From contig OZ244151.1 in the NCBI GenBank assembly GCA_965216195.1, positions 1,240,001 through 1,304,000 on the forward strand: DNA of 64,000 nt. Direction: 5' to 3'. Shown piece by piece: positions 45,231 to 53,546 of the stretch (its first letter is position 1; each line of letters starts with the position of its first letter). This DNA is from Aridibacter sp965216195 (GTDB taxonomy: Bacteria > Acidobacteriota > Blastocatellia > Pyrinomonadales > Pyrinomonadaceae). The notes under the pieces were generated by a model. The model was not told where the DNA came from, did not search any database, and worked only from the letters and a program-made list of their open reading frames with translations. The position numbers and the translations under genes are program-made.

Positions 45231-46072
45231 TGCTCGTTGATTCCCACTGTCACATTGACGGCGAACGTTTTGACGAGGATCGTGAGCAGGTCATTCAAAA
45301 CGCTCTAGACGCTGGTGTCAAAGCGATGCTCAATGTCGGCACAGGGAGCCCTAGAGATGATTCGTTTGAAAAAACCGTCGAACTAACTGAAAAATACGAT
45401 TCGATTTATGGTTCCGTTGGCGTTCATCCACACGACGCTTCCGAATACAACGAAGCAGTCGAAAAACGTTTGATCGATCTAACGAAGTCTTGCGAAAAGC
45501 TTATCGGCTGGGGCGAGATCGGGTTGGACTTTTACTACGACCACAGCCCGCGCGAAACTCAGAAAGAGGTTTTTCGACGGCAAATTCGTGTGGCTAGGGA
45601 ATTAGACCTCCCGATAATCATTCATTCACGCGACGCAAACGAAGAAACAGTGGAGATACTCCGGGACGAGTGCTTTCGAAAAGCCCAAAATCCAAAGTCC
45701 AAAGCCCAAAGTTCGAATGACTTAAATCCAGAGAATGCATTTCGTGGCGGAATAATGCACTGTTTTGGGGGGACACCGGAGATGGCCCGGGAATTGATGG
45801 ATATTGGATTTCTGATCTCGTTTGCCGGGAATGTCACCTTTAAGAATGCAGAAGACCTGCGTGATGCTGCAAAGGTTGTTCCATTGGACAAGCTCTTGGT
45901 CGAAACCGACTGCCCCTATTTAACGCCTGTTCCATACCGGGGAAAGCGAAATGAGCCGGCACGTGTAGTGGAAACAGCAAAGTTTCTCGCTGAATTCTAC
46001 GGTATCGGTTTTGACGAACTCGCTGCTAAAACCACCGCGAATTTTAACCGGTTTTTTGGACTCTCGATATAA
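45230..46072 (+). CDS. TatD-family metal-dependent hydrolase
   Basis: TIM-barrel DNase/amidohydrolase-like protein, 280 aa. Seen: DSHCHIDGERFDED, GSVGVHPHDA, GWGEIGLDFYYD, IIHSRDANEETVEIL, GIMHCFGGTPEMARE and LVETDCPYLTPVPYRGKRNEP. Residues about 152-168 (NPKSKAQSSND) are a low-complexity insertion from repeat DNA in a surface loop. Translationally coupled to metG by TAATG, the common metG-tatD pairing in bacteria. Confidence 0.93.
   Translation: MLVDSHCHIDGERFDEDREQVIQNALDAGVKAMLNVGTGSPRDDSFEKTVELTEKYDSIYGSVGVHPHDASEYNEAVEKRLIDLTKSCEKLIGWGEIGLDFYYDHSPRETQKEVFRRQIRVARELDLPIIIHSRDANEETVEILRDECFRKAQNPKSKAQSSNDLNPENAFRGGIMHCFGGTPEMARELMDIGFLISFAGNVTFKNAEDLRDAAKVVPLDKLLVETDCPYLTPVPYRGKRNEPARVVETAKFLAEFYGIGFDELAAKTTANFNRFFGLSI
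45684..45721 (+). repeat. Heptad-like repeat insertion within tatD
   Basis: Tandem units of the form CCAAAGT/CCAAAAT/CCAAAGC (four to five copies). They resemble the AAGTCCC units in larC and keep the reading frame. Confidence 0.65.
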
Positions 46073-46095
46073 ACGGAAGCCATTGCTTTTGTCGA

Positions 46096-46124
46096 TTTAA
46101 TAATTCAATCCAAGCGTTTATACT
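46096..46124 (+). promoter_or_regulatory. Candidate promoter of yajQ, possibly leaderless
   Basis: TATACT at 46119-46124 lies only 6 nt before the ATG at 46131, so transcription should begin at or next to the start codon. The -35 position (TTTAAT, 17-nt spacer) is weak. Confidence 0.35.
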
Positions 46125-46130
46125 AAGCCT

Positions 46131-46622
46131 ATGGCAAAAGACAATTCATTTGATGTTGTTTCAAAAACAGACTATTCAGAGGTCGATAATGCGCTCAATC
46201 AAACCCGCAAGGAGTTAAGTCAGAGGTTTGATTTTAAGGGCAGCAAAACTCTTATAACGGTCCATGAAAAGGACCTCATAATCAGCGCCGAAGACGACAT
46301 AAAACTAAAAAACCTCAATGAGATAATGCAGAGCAAACTCGTCCGCCGTGGTGTTTCGTTAAAGGCTTTGAGCTATGGGCCAAAAGAGCCTGCAGCGGGC
46401 GGGACAGTTCGTCAAATCATCAAAATTCAGCAGGGAATTCCACAGGATAAGGCAAAAGAGATCGTTAAATATATAAAAAGAGTAAAGATGAAAGTGCAGG
46501 CATCGATTCAGGGCGATCTAGTGCGCGTTTCGGGAAAGAAACGTGACGATCTGCAGGCTGTAATGGCAAAACTCAAAAAGAAAGATTTTGGTATCGATAT
46601 GCAGTTTGATAATTACCGGTAG
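46131..46622 (+). CDS. YajQ-family nucleotide-binding protein
   Basis: 163 aa, full length. Two RRM-like halves; MAKDNSFDVVSKTDYSEVDNA opens the first (in part SFDVVSKTDYSEV), followed by QRFDFKGS, and the end is KKKDFGIDMQFDNYR. In Xanthomonas a YajQ homologue binds cyclic di-GMP; elsewhere these proteins bind nucleotides or RNA. The polyprenyl synthetase gene starts 2 nt after its stop. Confidence 0.95.
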   Translation: MAKDNSFDVVSKTDYSEVDNALNQTRKELSQRFDFKGSKTLITVHEKDLIISAEDDIKLKNLNEIMQSKLVRRGVSLKALSYGPKEPAAGGTVRQIIKIQQGIPQDKAKEIVKYIKRVKMKVQASIQGDLVRVSGKKRDDLQAVMAKLKKKDFGIDMQFDNYR

Positions 46623-46624
46623 CG

Positions 46625-47638
46625 ATGCAAACCTTTAAGACAGCCAGACAAAACCCAAAGTTAATCGCAAAAAACGTTTTTGCCTTGATCAAAGACGATA
46701 TGGCATTGGTCGAGGACGAGTTTGAGCGGCAAGTTGATTCAAACGTGCAAGTAGTAAAATATCTCGGGGACTATTTGCGCGCTTCGGGAGGAAAACGCCT
46801 TCGGCCGGCGCTTCTCATTCTGTCTCATTACGCGCTGGGGAATTCGAAATCGACCGAAAGTGTGATACGCCTCGCCACTGTGATGGAAATGCTGCACACG
46901 GCGACGCTCGTGCACGACGACATAATAGACAATGCTGCCACACGAAGAAATCGGACGTCGATCAACGCGAAATATGGAAATCAGACTGCCGTGTTGATGG
47001 GGGATTGGCTCTATATGTCTGCATTTGAGACAAGCTTAACGGAGCGGAATCTCGAAATACTAGATATTTTGACGGAGCTCACTAGAAAGATGACTGAGGG
47101 AGAGCTTATGCAGCTCACGATGCTCGGTCGAACGGATATCTCAGAGGCAGAATATTTTGATATTCTTCAGAGGAAAACTGCGTTTCTTTTTTCTGCTTGT
47201 TGCGAAATTGGAGCGATTCTTGGCGGCGCTACTAAGGAGCAACGAGCTGCTTTAAGAAACTATGGAAAGAATTTAGGTATGTCTTTTCAGCTTGCGGATG
47301 ATCTGCTGGATTTTACTTCCCGGGAAGAGGTGCTCGGGAAGGCTTCTGGGGCAGATTTGCTCGAGGGTAAGCTGACGCTTCCTTTGATTTTGTTAAGAGA
47401 AGAGGAGCCTTCGATTGTAAGTGATCTCGAGACTATTATTCGGGACGGGGATTATCGCAACGGATCACGTAAAGCGCTTTTTAAGCGCTTAAGCGACTCA
47501 GGGGTGCTTAACGAGGTTAAGCAGACTGCTTATGACTTTTCTCAAAAGGGAAAGAAAAGCCTTGAAATATTTGGCAAGAACGAGTATTGTATCGCTATGG
47601 AGGAGATTTCATCCTATATTATCGAGCGTACAATGTAG
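46625..47638 (+). CDS. Polyprenyl (trans-isoprenyl) diphosphate synthase
   Basis: Class I prenyltransferase, 337 aa, IspB-like. First Asp-rich motif LVHDDIIDNA, second motif FQLADDLLDF, and the isoprenyl-diphosphate binding GGKRLRP. It elongates allylic diphosphates to the long chain needed for quinone side chains. The residues before the first Asp-rich motif (TATLVHDD) lack a bulky aromatic, which agrees with a long-chain product. Chain length cannot be fixed. Confidence 0.93.
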   Translation: MQTFKTARQNPKLIAKNVFALIKDDMALVEDEFERQVDSNVQVVKYLGDYLRASGGKRLRPALLILSHYALGNSKSTESVIRLATVMEMLHTATLVHDDIIDNAATRRNRTSINAKYGNQTAVLMGDWLYMSAFETSLTERNLEILDILTELTRKMTEGELMQLTMLGRTDISEAEYFDILQRKTAFLFSACCEIGAILGGATKEQRAALRNYGKNLGMSFQLADDLLDFTSREEVLGKASGADLLEGKLTLPLILLREEEPSIVSDLETIIRDGDYRNGSRKALFKRLSDSGVLNEVKQTAYDFSQKGKKSLEIFGKNEYCIAMEEISSYIIERTM

Positions 47639-47674
47639 TTTAATCAGTTACTTAAGGTAAAGCCGGAGTTAAAC

Positions 47675-48367
47675 ATGTCAGAATCAAAATTCGACGAAAA
47701 TTTAATCGCCACCTTGGAGCAAAGTTTAAGGCAAACGCGGAATGTCCAGAATCGTTTGCTTGACAGGCTGCGTGAGGTTGAAACTGAGGCCGAACGCTTA
47801 AGACAAGAAATTGGTGCTATGGACAATAGCGCGGAGCAAACTGAGGCGGCGATTTATAGTTTGCTTGCCACGATGAGATCCGGGAGCAAATCGCGCAACC
47901 TGATGAAGAAATTTCAGATAGATGAAAATTATCAGTTGCCGGATGATCTCCGAACCGCAGCGCAGCGAAAGTCTCAAGTTCGGGGTGATGTTCGCGCGAT
48001 CGGTTCGCGGCGTGAAGAGTTCTCAAGAGACGAAAGGTATAGAGATGAGCCGGTAAATTATTTGGATGAGAGTAATTCGGGAAATAGTCGCGGCGTTCCT
48101 TCTATAAGCCGAAATCTCGAACCAATTAGCAACCGATTTTCCGACCGTACAATAACTCAAGCGTGTACATTGATCTTGAGTGAATCGCGAAATCCTCTCC
48201 ACGTGAACGAACTCTACAACCTTTTAGTCGCCGGCGGTTTTAAGTTTTCCGGAAAGAATCCAACGATTTCGATTGCAGTTTCATTAAACAGAAACAAGAG
48301 ATTTGAAAAGGTCGCACCGGGGACGTTCGATCTTGTTTTAAGAGATGCGTCTCAGGCAGCGTCCTAA
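47675..48367 (+). CDS. Coiled-coil protein with HARE-HTH domain
   Basis: 230 aa. The N-terminus is a coiled coil (about 8-65, RNVQNRLLDRLREVETEAERL). The middle is charged and disordered. The C-terminal 75 residues match the HARE-HTH winged helix: TQACTLILSESRNPLHVNELY, then GFKFSGKNPTISIAVSLNRN and FEKVAPGTFDL. This domain is shared by eukaryotic ASXL/HB1 and bacterial RNA polymerase delta and restriction enzymes and is thought to read DNA. The role here is unknown. Confidence 0.72.
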   Translation: MSESKFDENLIATLEQSLRQTRNVQNRLLDRLREVETEAERLRQEIGAMDNSAEQTEAAIYSLLATMRSGSKSRNLMKKFQIDENYQLPDDLRTAAQRKSQVRGDVRAIGSRREEFSRDERYRDEPVNYLDESNSGNSRGVPSISRNLEPISNRFSDRTITQACTLILSESRNPLHVNELYNLLVAGGFKFSGKNPTISIAVSLNRNKRFEKVAPGTFDLVLRDASQAAS

Positions 48368-48404
48368 GTTCAGCATTTAGCGTCGCGTCTGAGGCGCATC
48401 TCTT
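48340..48404 (+). repeat. Imperfect inverted repeat at the 3' end of the HARE-HTH gene
   Basis: AAGAGATGCGTCTCAGGC (48340-48357) pairs with GTCTGAGGCGCATCTCTT (48387-48404), 16 of 18 matching. The left arm codes the last residues of the protein. Confidence 0.6.
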
Positions 48405-48417
48405 ATACGAAATTGCT

Positions 48418-48447
48418 CAAAGTCAAAAATTTGACTTTGGGTTTTTT
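48418..48447 (+). terminator. Rho-independent terminator after the HARE-HTH gene
   Basis: CAAAGTCAAA and TTTGACTTTG form a perfect 10-bp stem with a 2-base gap, followed by GGTTTTTTG. Confidence 0.82.
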
Positions 48448-48467
48448 GTTTCTATTATAGGTGCATC

Positions 48468-50036
48468 ATGAAACTGACCTTAACAATAGGTGATGGCTCG
48501 CTCGCAGGCAAAATTTTCGACCTCGAGGCCGGACACCTAACCATCGGGCGTAATCCGAACTGTAGCGTTAGATTCGATCCGTTTGCCGAAAAAATCGTGT
48601 CCGGACAGCACGCTTTTTTGGAGGCTAAACCGGACGGGTTTTATCTAACTGACAATTCGAGTACGAACGGTACGTTTGTTAACGGTCAGCGGGTGCAAAA
48701 CGTTAAATTAACTTCCGGTGATACCTTGCAATTTGGCAAGAATGGAATAACGGGTAAGGTGCTCATCGAAGATTCCGCGCCTCTCACCTCGTCGGATCTT
48801 CCCACGGTTTCTTATCAACCTGAGAGCCCGGTTGAGGTGGCTCAACTCAGCCAAATAAATCAAAAGGTTTACCAGCAGAAACTCGAGCCGCAAAGCATTG
48901 TAAATTCTGTCTCAACGCTAGGGCTCGGAAGGCTCGAAGTTGAACCCGAAAGAAGCAACACAGGTAAGTATATAGGTATCGCTTTGACAGTATTTGGAGT
49001 GGTGTTTCTTGGGTTGATCGTAACCGGGATTTTGTTTTTAAGCCTCGGTCCGGTCGCTGCGATTGTGGCTGCAGTTGTGGCTTTTACGCCGGCAATTATT
49101 TATCTCTTTCCGATAATTTGGCTTGATAGGTACGATCCCGAGCCGCTTTGGCTTTTGTCGCTTGCGTTTGCCTGGGGAGCTCTGCTGGCGGTTTTAATAT
49201 CAATTGTTGTGAATTCGATGATTGGAGCAGCCGTGACAATCGCAGTAGGTGAGCAAGCCGGAGGTCTCGCCGGCGCTGTCATTTCGGCACCACTGTTTGA
49301 AGAGATTTCAAAAGGAGCGGGACTGCTCGTAATCGTCTTGTTTTTGCGGAAGTATTTCGATGGTATTTTAGACGGGATTATATTCGCCGGTGTGATTGCG
49401 TTGGGTTTTGCCACCGTTGAAAACGTGCTTTATTACGGAAGGGCTTTAAATTTAGGTGGCGCCGAGGGCTTACGCCAAGTATTTTTCCTTCGCGGGGTTT
49501 TATCGCCTTTTGCCCACGTAACGTTTACCGCTATGACAGGAATCGGTTTTGGGCTTGCTCGTGAAACGCACAATAGTCTGCTTAAATATATTTTCCCAAT
49601 AGCTGGGCTTGTGCTCGCGATAGCGCTACACGCGTTTTGGAATGGCGTTGCGTATCTGTTTGGACCGGTATTTTTCCTTGTCTATTTGTTTATCGAGATA
49701 CCTTTCTTTTTGTTATTTTGGATATTCGCGTTTCTGATCATGTTTAGACAGAACCGAATCCTTAAGGAAATGCTAGCGATCGATGTAGCGCGCGGTTTGA
49801 TTCCGGAAGAGGATTTTAAGTGGGCTACTTCGGCCTTTTTGAGTACCGGCTGGATTATCGGAAGTGCTTTTAAGTTGAATTGTCGTGCGACGATTAACTA
49901 CATACGCGCAATTGGAAAATTAGGGCTTTCATACTGGCATATACAGCGAGCGACTGCTGCGCAAGGTGAAACTGCAAGCTTTCAGCAAAATCCGATTCTG
50001 CGTGCCGAAGTGGAAAAGTGGCGGGATCGGGTTTAG
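48468..50036 (+). CDS. FHA domain fused to PrsW-family intramembrane protease
   Basis: 522 aa. Residues about 3-100 are a forkhead-associated phosphothreonine-binding domain (LTIGRNPNCSV, SGQHAFLE, NSSTNGTFVNGQRV). After a linker come about eight membrane segments that match PrsW: the Glu pair in APLFEEISKGAG, GVIALGFATVENVLYYG, SPFAHVTFTAMTGIGFG and the His in ALHAFWNG. PrsW-type proteases cut membrane anti-sigma factors; the FHA head suggests recruitment to phosphorylated partners. No sigma or anti-sigma gene is adjacent. Confidence 0.88.
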   Translation: MKLTLTIGDGSLAGKIFDLEAGHLTIGRNPNCSVRFDPFAEKIVSGQHAFLEAKPDGFYLTDNSSTNGTFVNGQRVQNVKLTSGDTLQFGKNGITGKVLIEDSAPLTSSDLPTVSYQPESPVEVAQLSQINQKVYQQKLEPQSIVNSVSTLGLGRLEVEPERSNTGKYIGIALTVFGVVFLGLIVTGILFLSLGPVAAIVAAVVAFTPAIIYLFPIIWLDRYDPEPLWLLSLAFAWGALLAVLISIVVNSMIGAAVTIAVGEQAGGLAGAVISAPLFEEISKGAGLLVIVLFLRKYFDGILDGIIFAGVIALGFATVENVLYYGRALNLGGAEGLRQVFFLRGVLSPFAHVTFTAMTGIGFGLARETHNSLLKYIFPIAGLVLAIALHAFWNGVAYLFGPVFFLVYLFIEIPFFLLFWIFAFLIMFRQNRILKEMLAIDVARGLIPEEDFKWATSAFLSTGWIIGSAFKLNCRATINYIRAIGKLGLSYWHIQRATAAQGETASFQQNPILRAEVEKWRDRV

Positions 50037-50037
50037 T

Positions 50038-50397
50038 TTATTCTTGGATCCATCTCTTGGCCTGATCCGCCTCGTCCTTTGAAAAGTGGCGCACCTCAAT
50101 GCTCGGATACACTCTATTTGCTATCGGTATCAACTTCTCAAGCCAATTTTTATCAGAGACTATCGCTTCTTTTTCGAAATCACCAAGGTGAGCGAACGCA
50201 AATTTTATGTCTTTGTATAAGGCTTCAGGTGAGAATTTCAGTCCATCTGAAAACTCTACATAAATATTTAGCTTTTTGATTGTCTTCAGCCTTTTCTCGA
50301 TCAAAGTAGTTACTTTTTCGAGACTTTCCGTTTCAATTTTGCCGAAAATCTTCACGCCTACAACTTTTTCGTCTTCGAACGGAATAATATCTATCAT
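50038..50397 (-). CDS. SpoIIAA-like STAS domain protein
   Basis: 119 aa from the ATG at 50397; the frame is open to a TTG at 50415. It follows the PF11964 (SpoIIAA-like) pattern: DEKVVGVKIFGKIETESLEKV, KLNIYVEFSDG, KDIKFAFAHLGDFEKEAIVSD and a C-terminal HFSKDEADQAKRWIQE. Such proteins have a lipid- or nucleotide-binding CRAL-TRIO-like fold, role mostly unknown. It converges with the FHA-PrsW gene (1 nt between stops). Confidence 0.8.
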   Translation of the reverse strand: MIDIIPFEDEKVVGVKIFGKIETESLEKVTTLIEKRLKTIKKLNIYVEFSDGLKFSPEALYKDIKFAFAHLGDFEKEAIVSDKNWLEKLIPIANRVYPSIEVRHFSKDEADQAKRWIQE

Positions 50398-50435
50398 TTC
50401 AGCAAATCTCTTCAATTTGAAGCCGTTTCAGGCTA

Positions 50436-50981
50436 TTAAGACAACAAAAACAGAAACACCAAAGGAAATAAAATTCCTACCGAGGCGAGTTTCCAACCGC
50501 GTCTCCAAAAACTATTTTGTCCTTTTTGGATAAACATACCAGTGCAGGCAATTATAATCATTGCGATTCCAAAAATATCGGAGTACCAAATCCAGGCCCA
50601 GTTGGTATCAACATGTAGCTGCGTCATTTGTCCGAGCATCGGCGTCTGCATATAGTATTCGCGCTCGCCTTTTCCGGTTTTTAGATCAACGAGAAAACGA
50701 TTATTTTCAAAGTCAATCTGGAGTTTGTCTCCGCGCTCGCGAAAACCGCGAAATTTAGTTTCAAGATTCCACTGTTTTGACTGTTCGACCAGATATTCTT
50801 TCGTAATATCGGCCTTATTTTCCGGGAGTTTTATTGTTACGGCTTCGGTGTTGTAGGTGTAGTTCATCGGGTGCCAGTCTCGCCGGTGGTTTAGGAAAAT
50901 ACCGGAAAGCGCAAAAGCAATGATTAGCCCAAAAAAGAAGTATGCGATGTCTCGATGGACGGCTCGGTTATTGTATTTCAT
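50436..50981 (-). CDS. PepSY-associated transmembrane protein
   Basis: 181 aa. One membrane helix at about 11-30, a periplasmic PepSY-like region, a second helix near 130-150 (SDIFGIAMIIIACTGMFIQK) and a third near 163-180. The pattern SGIFLNHRRDW and LHVDTNWAWIWYSDIFG is typical of the PepSY-TM family, often linked to iron or electron transport. 38 nt from the STAS gene, probably one transcript. Confidence 0.78.
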   Translation of the reverse strand: MKYNNRAVHRDIAYFFFGLIIAFALSGIFLNHRRDWHPMNYTYNTEAVTIKLPENKADITKEYLVEQSKQWNLETKFRGFRERGDKLQIDFENNRFLVDLKTGKGEREYYMQTPMLGQMTQLHVDTNWAWIWYSDIFGIAMIIIACTGMFIQKGQNSFWRRGWKLASVGILFPLVFLFLLS

Positions 50982-50991
50982 AGTGAAAAAG

Positions 50992-51165
50992 TTTGCCGCG
51001 GATTAACGCAGATAAACGCGGATCTAAATATATCTCCTTTGCTTCTTTATAGGGCAGGTGTCGAATTCCGAAGAATACTTTAGTTGCCCATCGATATTAT
51101 CGAACCCGGAAAAAATAGCGTTTCGGTTTCTCTTATACGCGTTTATCCGTGAAAACCGCGGCGAA
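50992..51165. repeat. Inverted-repeat element between proS and the PepSY gene
   Basis: Left arm 50992-51020 begins TTTGCCGCGGATTAACGC and continues AGATAAACGCG; right arm 51138-51165 is the reverse complement of TTCGCCGCGGTTTTCACG followed by GATAAACGCG. About 22 of 28 positions match, with a perfect GATAAACGCG core. The interior (about 117 bp) has no ORF. The CCGCGGATTAACGC / GATAAACGCG wording resembles short dispersed repeats seen in several phyla. Confidence 0.7.
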
Positions 51166-51172
51166 TTCTCTT

Positions 51173-52645
51173 CTAATAAGCTCGCGCAAAAACTACCTGT
51201 TTAGCCGACTCTTTGCCGGAGTAAACACACTCTCCGGCCATTTCCATAGAGTTCAACGGGATGCACCGAATAGTAGCTTTGGTCTCTTGTTTAATTTTTT
51301 CCTCGGTTTCATCCGTGCCGTCCCAATGGGCTATGACAAACCCGCCTTTTTCGATCTGCTCTTTGAATTCATCCCAGGTTTCGACAGAAAACGTATTTTC
51401 CTCGCGGAAGTTTAACGCTTTGTTGTAAATATTTTCCTGAATCTCGCCGAGCAAGTTTTCAATATGGTCGGCAATTCCTTCAAGTGGCATGGTGTCTTTT
51501 AAGAGTTCATCACGCCGCGCTATTTCCACGGTGCCGTTTTCAAGATCGCGCATCCCAATTGCCAGACGAATCGGCACGCCTTTGAGTTCGTACTCAGCGA
51601 ACTTATAGCCCGGTTTGTATTTATCGTCGTCATCGACTTTTACCGAAATTCCTTTTTCCTGGAGCTCGGTGACAAGCGGGTCGATTTTTTCACGTATCTT
51701 TGCTAAATCTTCGGGTTCACGGAAAATCGGAACGACTACAACCTGAATCGGCGCGAGTTTTGGAGGTAAGACCAAGCCATTGTCATCCGAATGCGCCATG
51801 ATCAGAGCTCCCATCATACGAGTCGAGACACCCCAACTCGTTGCCCAGGGATACTCCTGCCGATTGTCTTTTGTAAGAAACTTTACGTCAAACGACTTCG
51901 CGAAATTCTGTCCGAGAAAATGCGACGTGCCGGACTGAAGCGCCTTTCCGTCTTGCATCAGCGCCTCGATGCAGTATGTTTCAACCGCACCGGCAAATCG
52001 CTCAGATGCTGTCTTTATTCCTTGAATTACAGGGAGCGCGAGCCAGTTTTCGGCAAATTCCGTGTAAACTCCGAGAATTTTTTCAGTCTCCTCGATTGCC
52101 TCCTGCTCGGTTGCGTGGGCTGTATGTCCTTCCTGCCAAAGGAATTCTGCGGTCCGTAAAAACAGACGCGTACGCATTTCCCAACGCACAACGTTTGCCC
52201 ACTGGTTGATCAAGAGCGGCAGATCGCGCCAGGATTGAATCCAGTTTTTATAGGCATTCCAGATAACGGCTTCTGACGTCGGACGAATCACCAGAGGCTC
52301 TTCAAGCTGCGAATTCTCGTCAACGATAAGACCTTTGCCGTCCGGATTTGTTTTTAAGCGGTAGTGAGTTACAACAGCACATTCCTTTGCGAAACCTTCC
52401 GCATGTTCTTCCTCCTTTTCCAGAAAAGATTTTGGGACAAAAAGAGGGAAGTAGGCGTTTTGGTGCCCGGTCGCCTTAAACATGTCATCTAACGCGCGCT
52501 GCATTTTCTCCCAGATCGCAAAGCCGTAAGGTTTGATCACCATACAGCCGCGAACCGGCGAATTCTCCGCCAGGTCGGCTCGTTTTATGATCTCGTTATA
52601 CCATTCAGAATAGTTTTCGCTTCGTTTTGTAATTCCTTTTGCCAT
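51173..52645 (-). CDS. proS: Prolyl-tRNA synthetase, archaeal/eukaryotic type
   Basis: Class II synthetase, 490 aa. The short form without the bacterial editing insertion: residues 1-30 (RSENYSEWYNEIIKRADLAE) lead straight into motif 1, then motif 2 VVRWEMRTRLFLRTAEFLWQEGHTAHA (in part FLRTAEFLWQEGH) and motif 3 MMGALIMAHSDDNGLVLPP. The C-terminal part ends with the extra ProRS-type domain and an aromatic AYC/ARAY-like end. This type is common in Acidobacteriota, Bacteroidota and mycoplasmas. Confidence 0.95.
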   Translation of the reverse strand: MAKGITKRSENYSEWYNEIIKRADLAENSPVRGCMVIKPYGFAIWEKMQRALDDMFKATGHQNAYFPLFVPKSFLEKEEEHAEGFAKECAVVTHYRLKTNPDGKGLIVDENSQLEEPLVIRPTSEAVIWNAYKNWIQSWRDLPLLINQWANVVRWEMRTRLFLRTAEFLWQEGHTAHATEQEAIEETEKILGVYTEFAENWLALPVIQGIKTASERFAGAVETYCIEALMQDGKALQSGTSHFLGQNFAKSFDVKFLTKDNRQEYPWATSWGVSTRMMGALIMAHSDDNGLVLPPKLAPIQVVVVPIFREPEDLAKIREKIDPLVTELQEKGISVKVDDDDKYKPGYKFAEYELKGVPIRLAIGMRDLENGTVEIARRDELLKDTMPLEGIADHIENLLGEIQENIYNKALNFREENTFSVETWDEFKEQIEKGGFVIAHWDGTDETEEKIKQETKATIRCIPLNSMEMAGECVYSGKESAKQVVFARAY

Positions 52646-52799
52646 TACTTTTCCTCAACTAAAAAGGTTGATAATACTTGAATCTATTGGGGCAGTAAAA
52701 CCAAAAATTTAGGAAGCTTCGGTTTCGATTTTTTTCTGGTTTGCAATTGAACGAGAATATTCCAATACTTTGAACAGATCTTCAACGGAGATGCTAACT

Positions 52800-53537
52800 A
52801 TGAGTAATGTAGAAAAACTAACCAAAGACGTGCGGGTTCTGAAAATTTACGCGGGTATTATTACGATCTTGTTGACCATTTTTCTGTTTGGCGCCTTTGC
52901 CAGTAATAAAACTCAGAAATTTGAGGAGATTAACGTCGAGAGGATTAACATTGTCGAAAAGGATGGCAAGCTGAAAATGGTTATCTCCAATAAGGCTCGC
53001 CAGCATCCGGGAATTATCGACGGTAAGTACTTTAAAGAGCGTGAAGGGAAAAGACCTGCCGGCATGATTTTCTTTAGCGAAAAAGGTGACGAGATTGGTG
53101 GATTGACATTTAGAGGTAATACTGGTGCGGGTCAGAGTAGTTCTTTAACTTTTGATAAATTTCGCGGTGACCAAACTGTTAGATTTTTTCATGCGGAGAA
53201 TAAAGATGGAGGTTATTTTGCCGGGATTAGGGTAAATGACCAAAACCTACCACTCGTTGAAACTATGGCTAAGATGGAAGAAATAAACAAGCTTCCAACT
53301 CGCGAAGCTGCCACCGAAGCCTTAAAACGGATGAGCGAAAAAGGGCAGGCGCCGAACCGCCGACTCATTCTTGGAAGAGCATACGACAAGTCTTCTTTTG
53401 TAAATCTTTATGATGCAAGGGGCAGATCGCGCATTGCGATGTCGGTTCAGGCAGACGGCAACCCGACGCTAAATTTTTTGGATGAAAAGGGTAAAGTGAT
53501 ATATAGCCTTCCGAAGGATGCGAAGGCGAAAAGCTAA
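52800..53537 (+). CDS. Membrane-anchored protein of unknown function
   Basis: 245 aa from the ATG at 52800 (GGAG about 9 nt ahead; the frame is open to 52770). One N-terminal membrane helix (about 18-40) follows a short Lys-rich start, then an extended beta-rich domain with repeated units such as INIVEKDGKLKMVIS, GMIFFSEKGDEIGGLTF and VNLYDARGRSRIAMSVQADG, suggesting a beta-helix or propeller-like repeat. 9 nt before the proline dehydrogenase gene; a functional link is not evident. Confidence 0.7.
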   Translation: MSNVEKLTKDVRVLKIYAGIITILLTIFLFGAFASNKTQKFEEINVERINIVEKDGKLKMVISNKARQHPGIIDGKYFKEREGKRPAGMIFFSEKGDEIGGLTFRGNTGAGQSSSLTFDKFRGDQTVRFFHAENKDGGYFAGIRVNDQNLPLVETMAKMEEINKLPTREAATEALKRMSEKGQAPNRRLILGRAYDKSSFVNLYDARGRSRIAMSVQADGNPTLNFLDEKGKVIYSLPKDAKAKS

Positions 53538-53546
53538 AATATTCAA

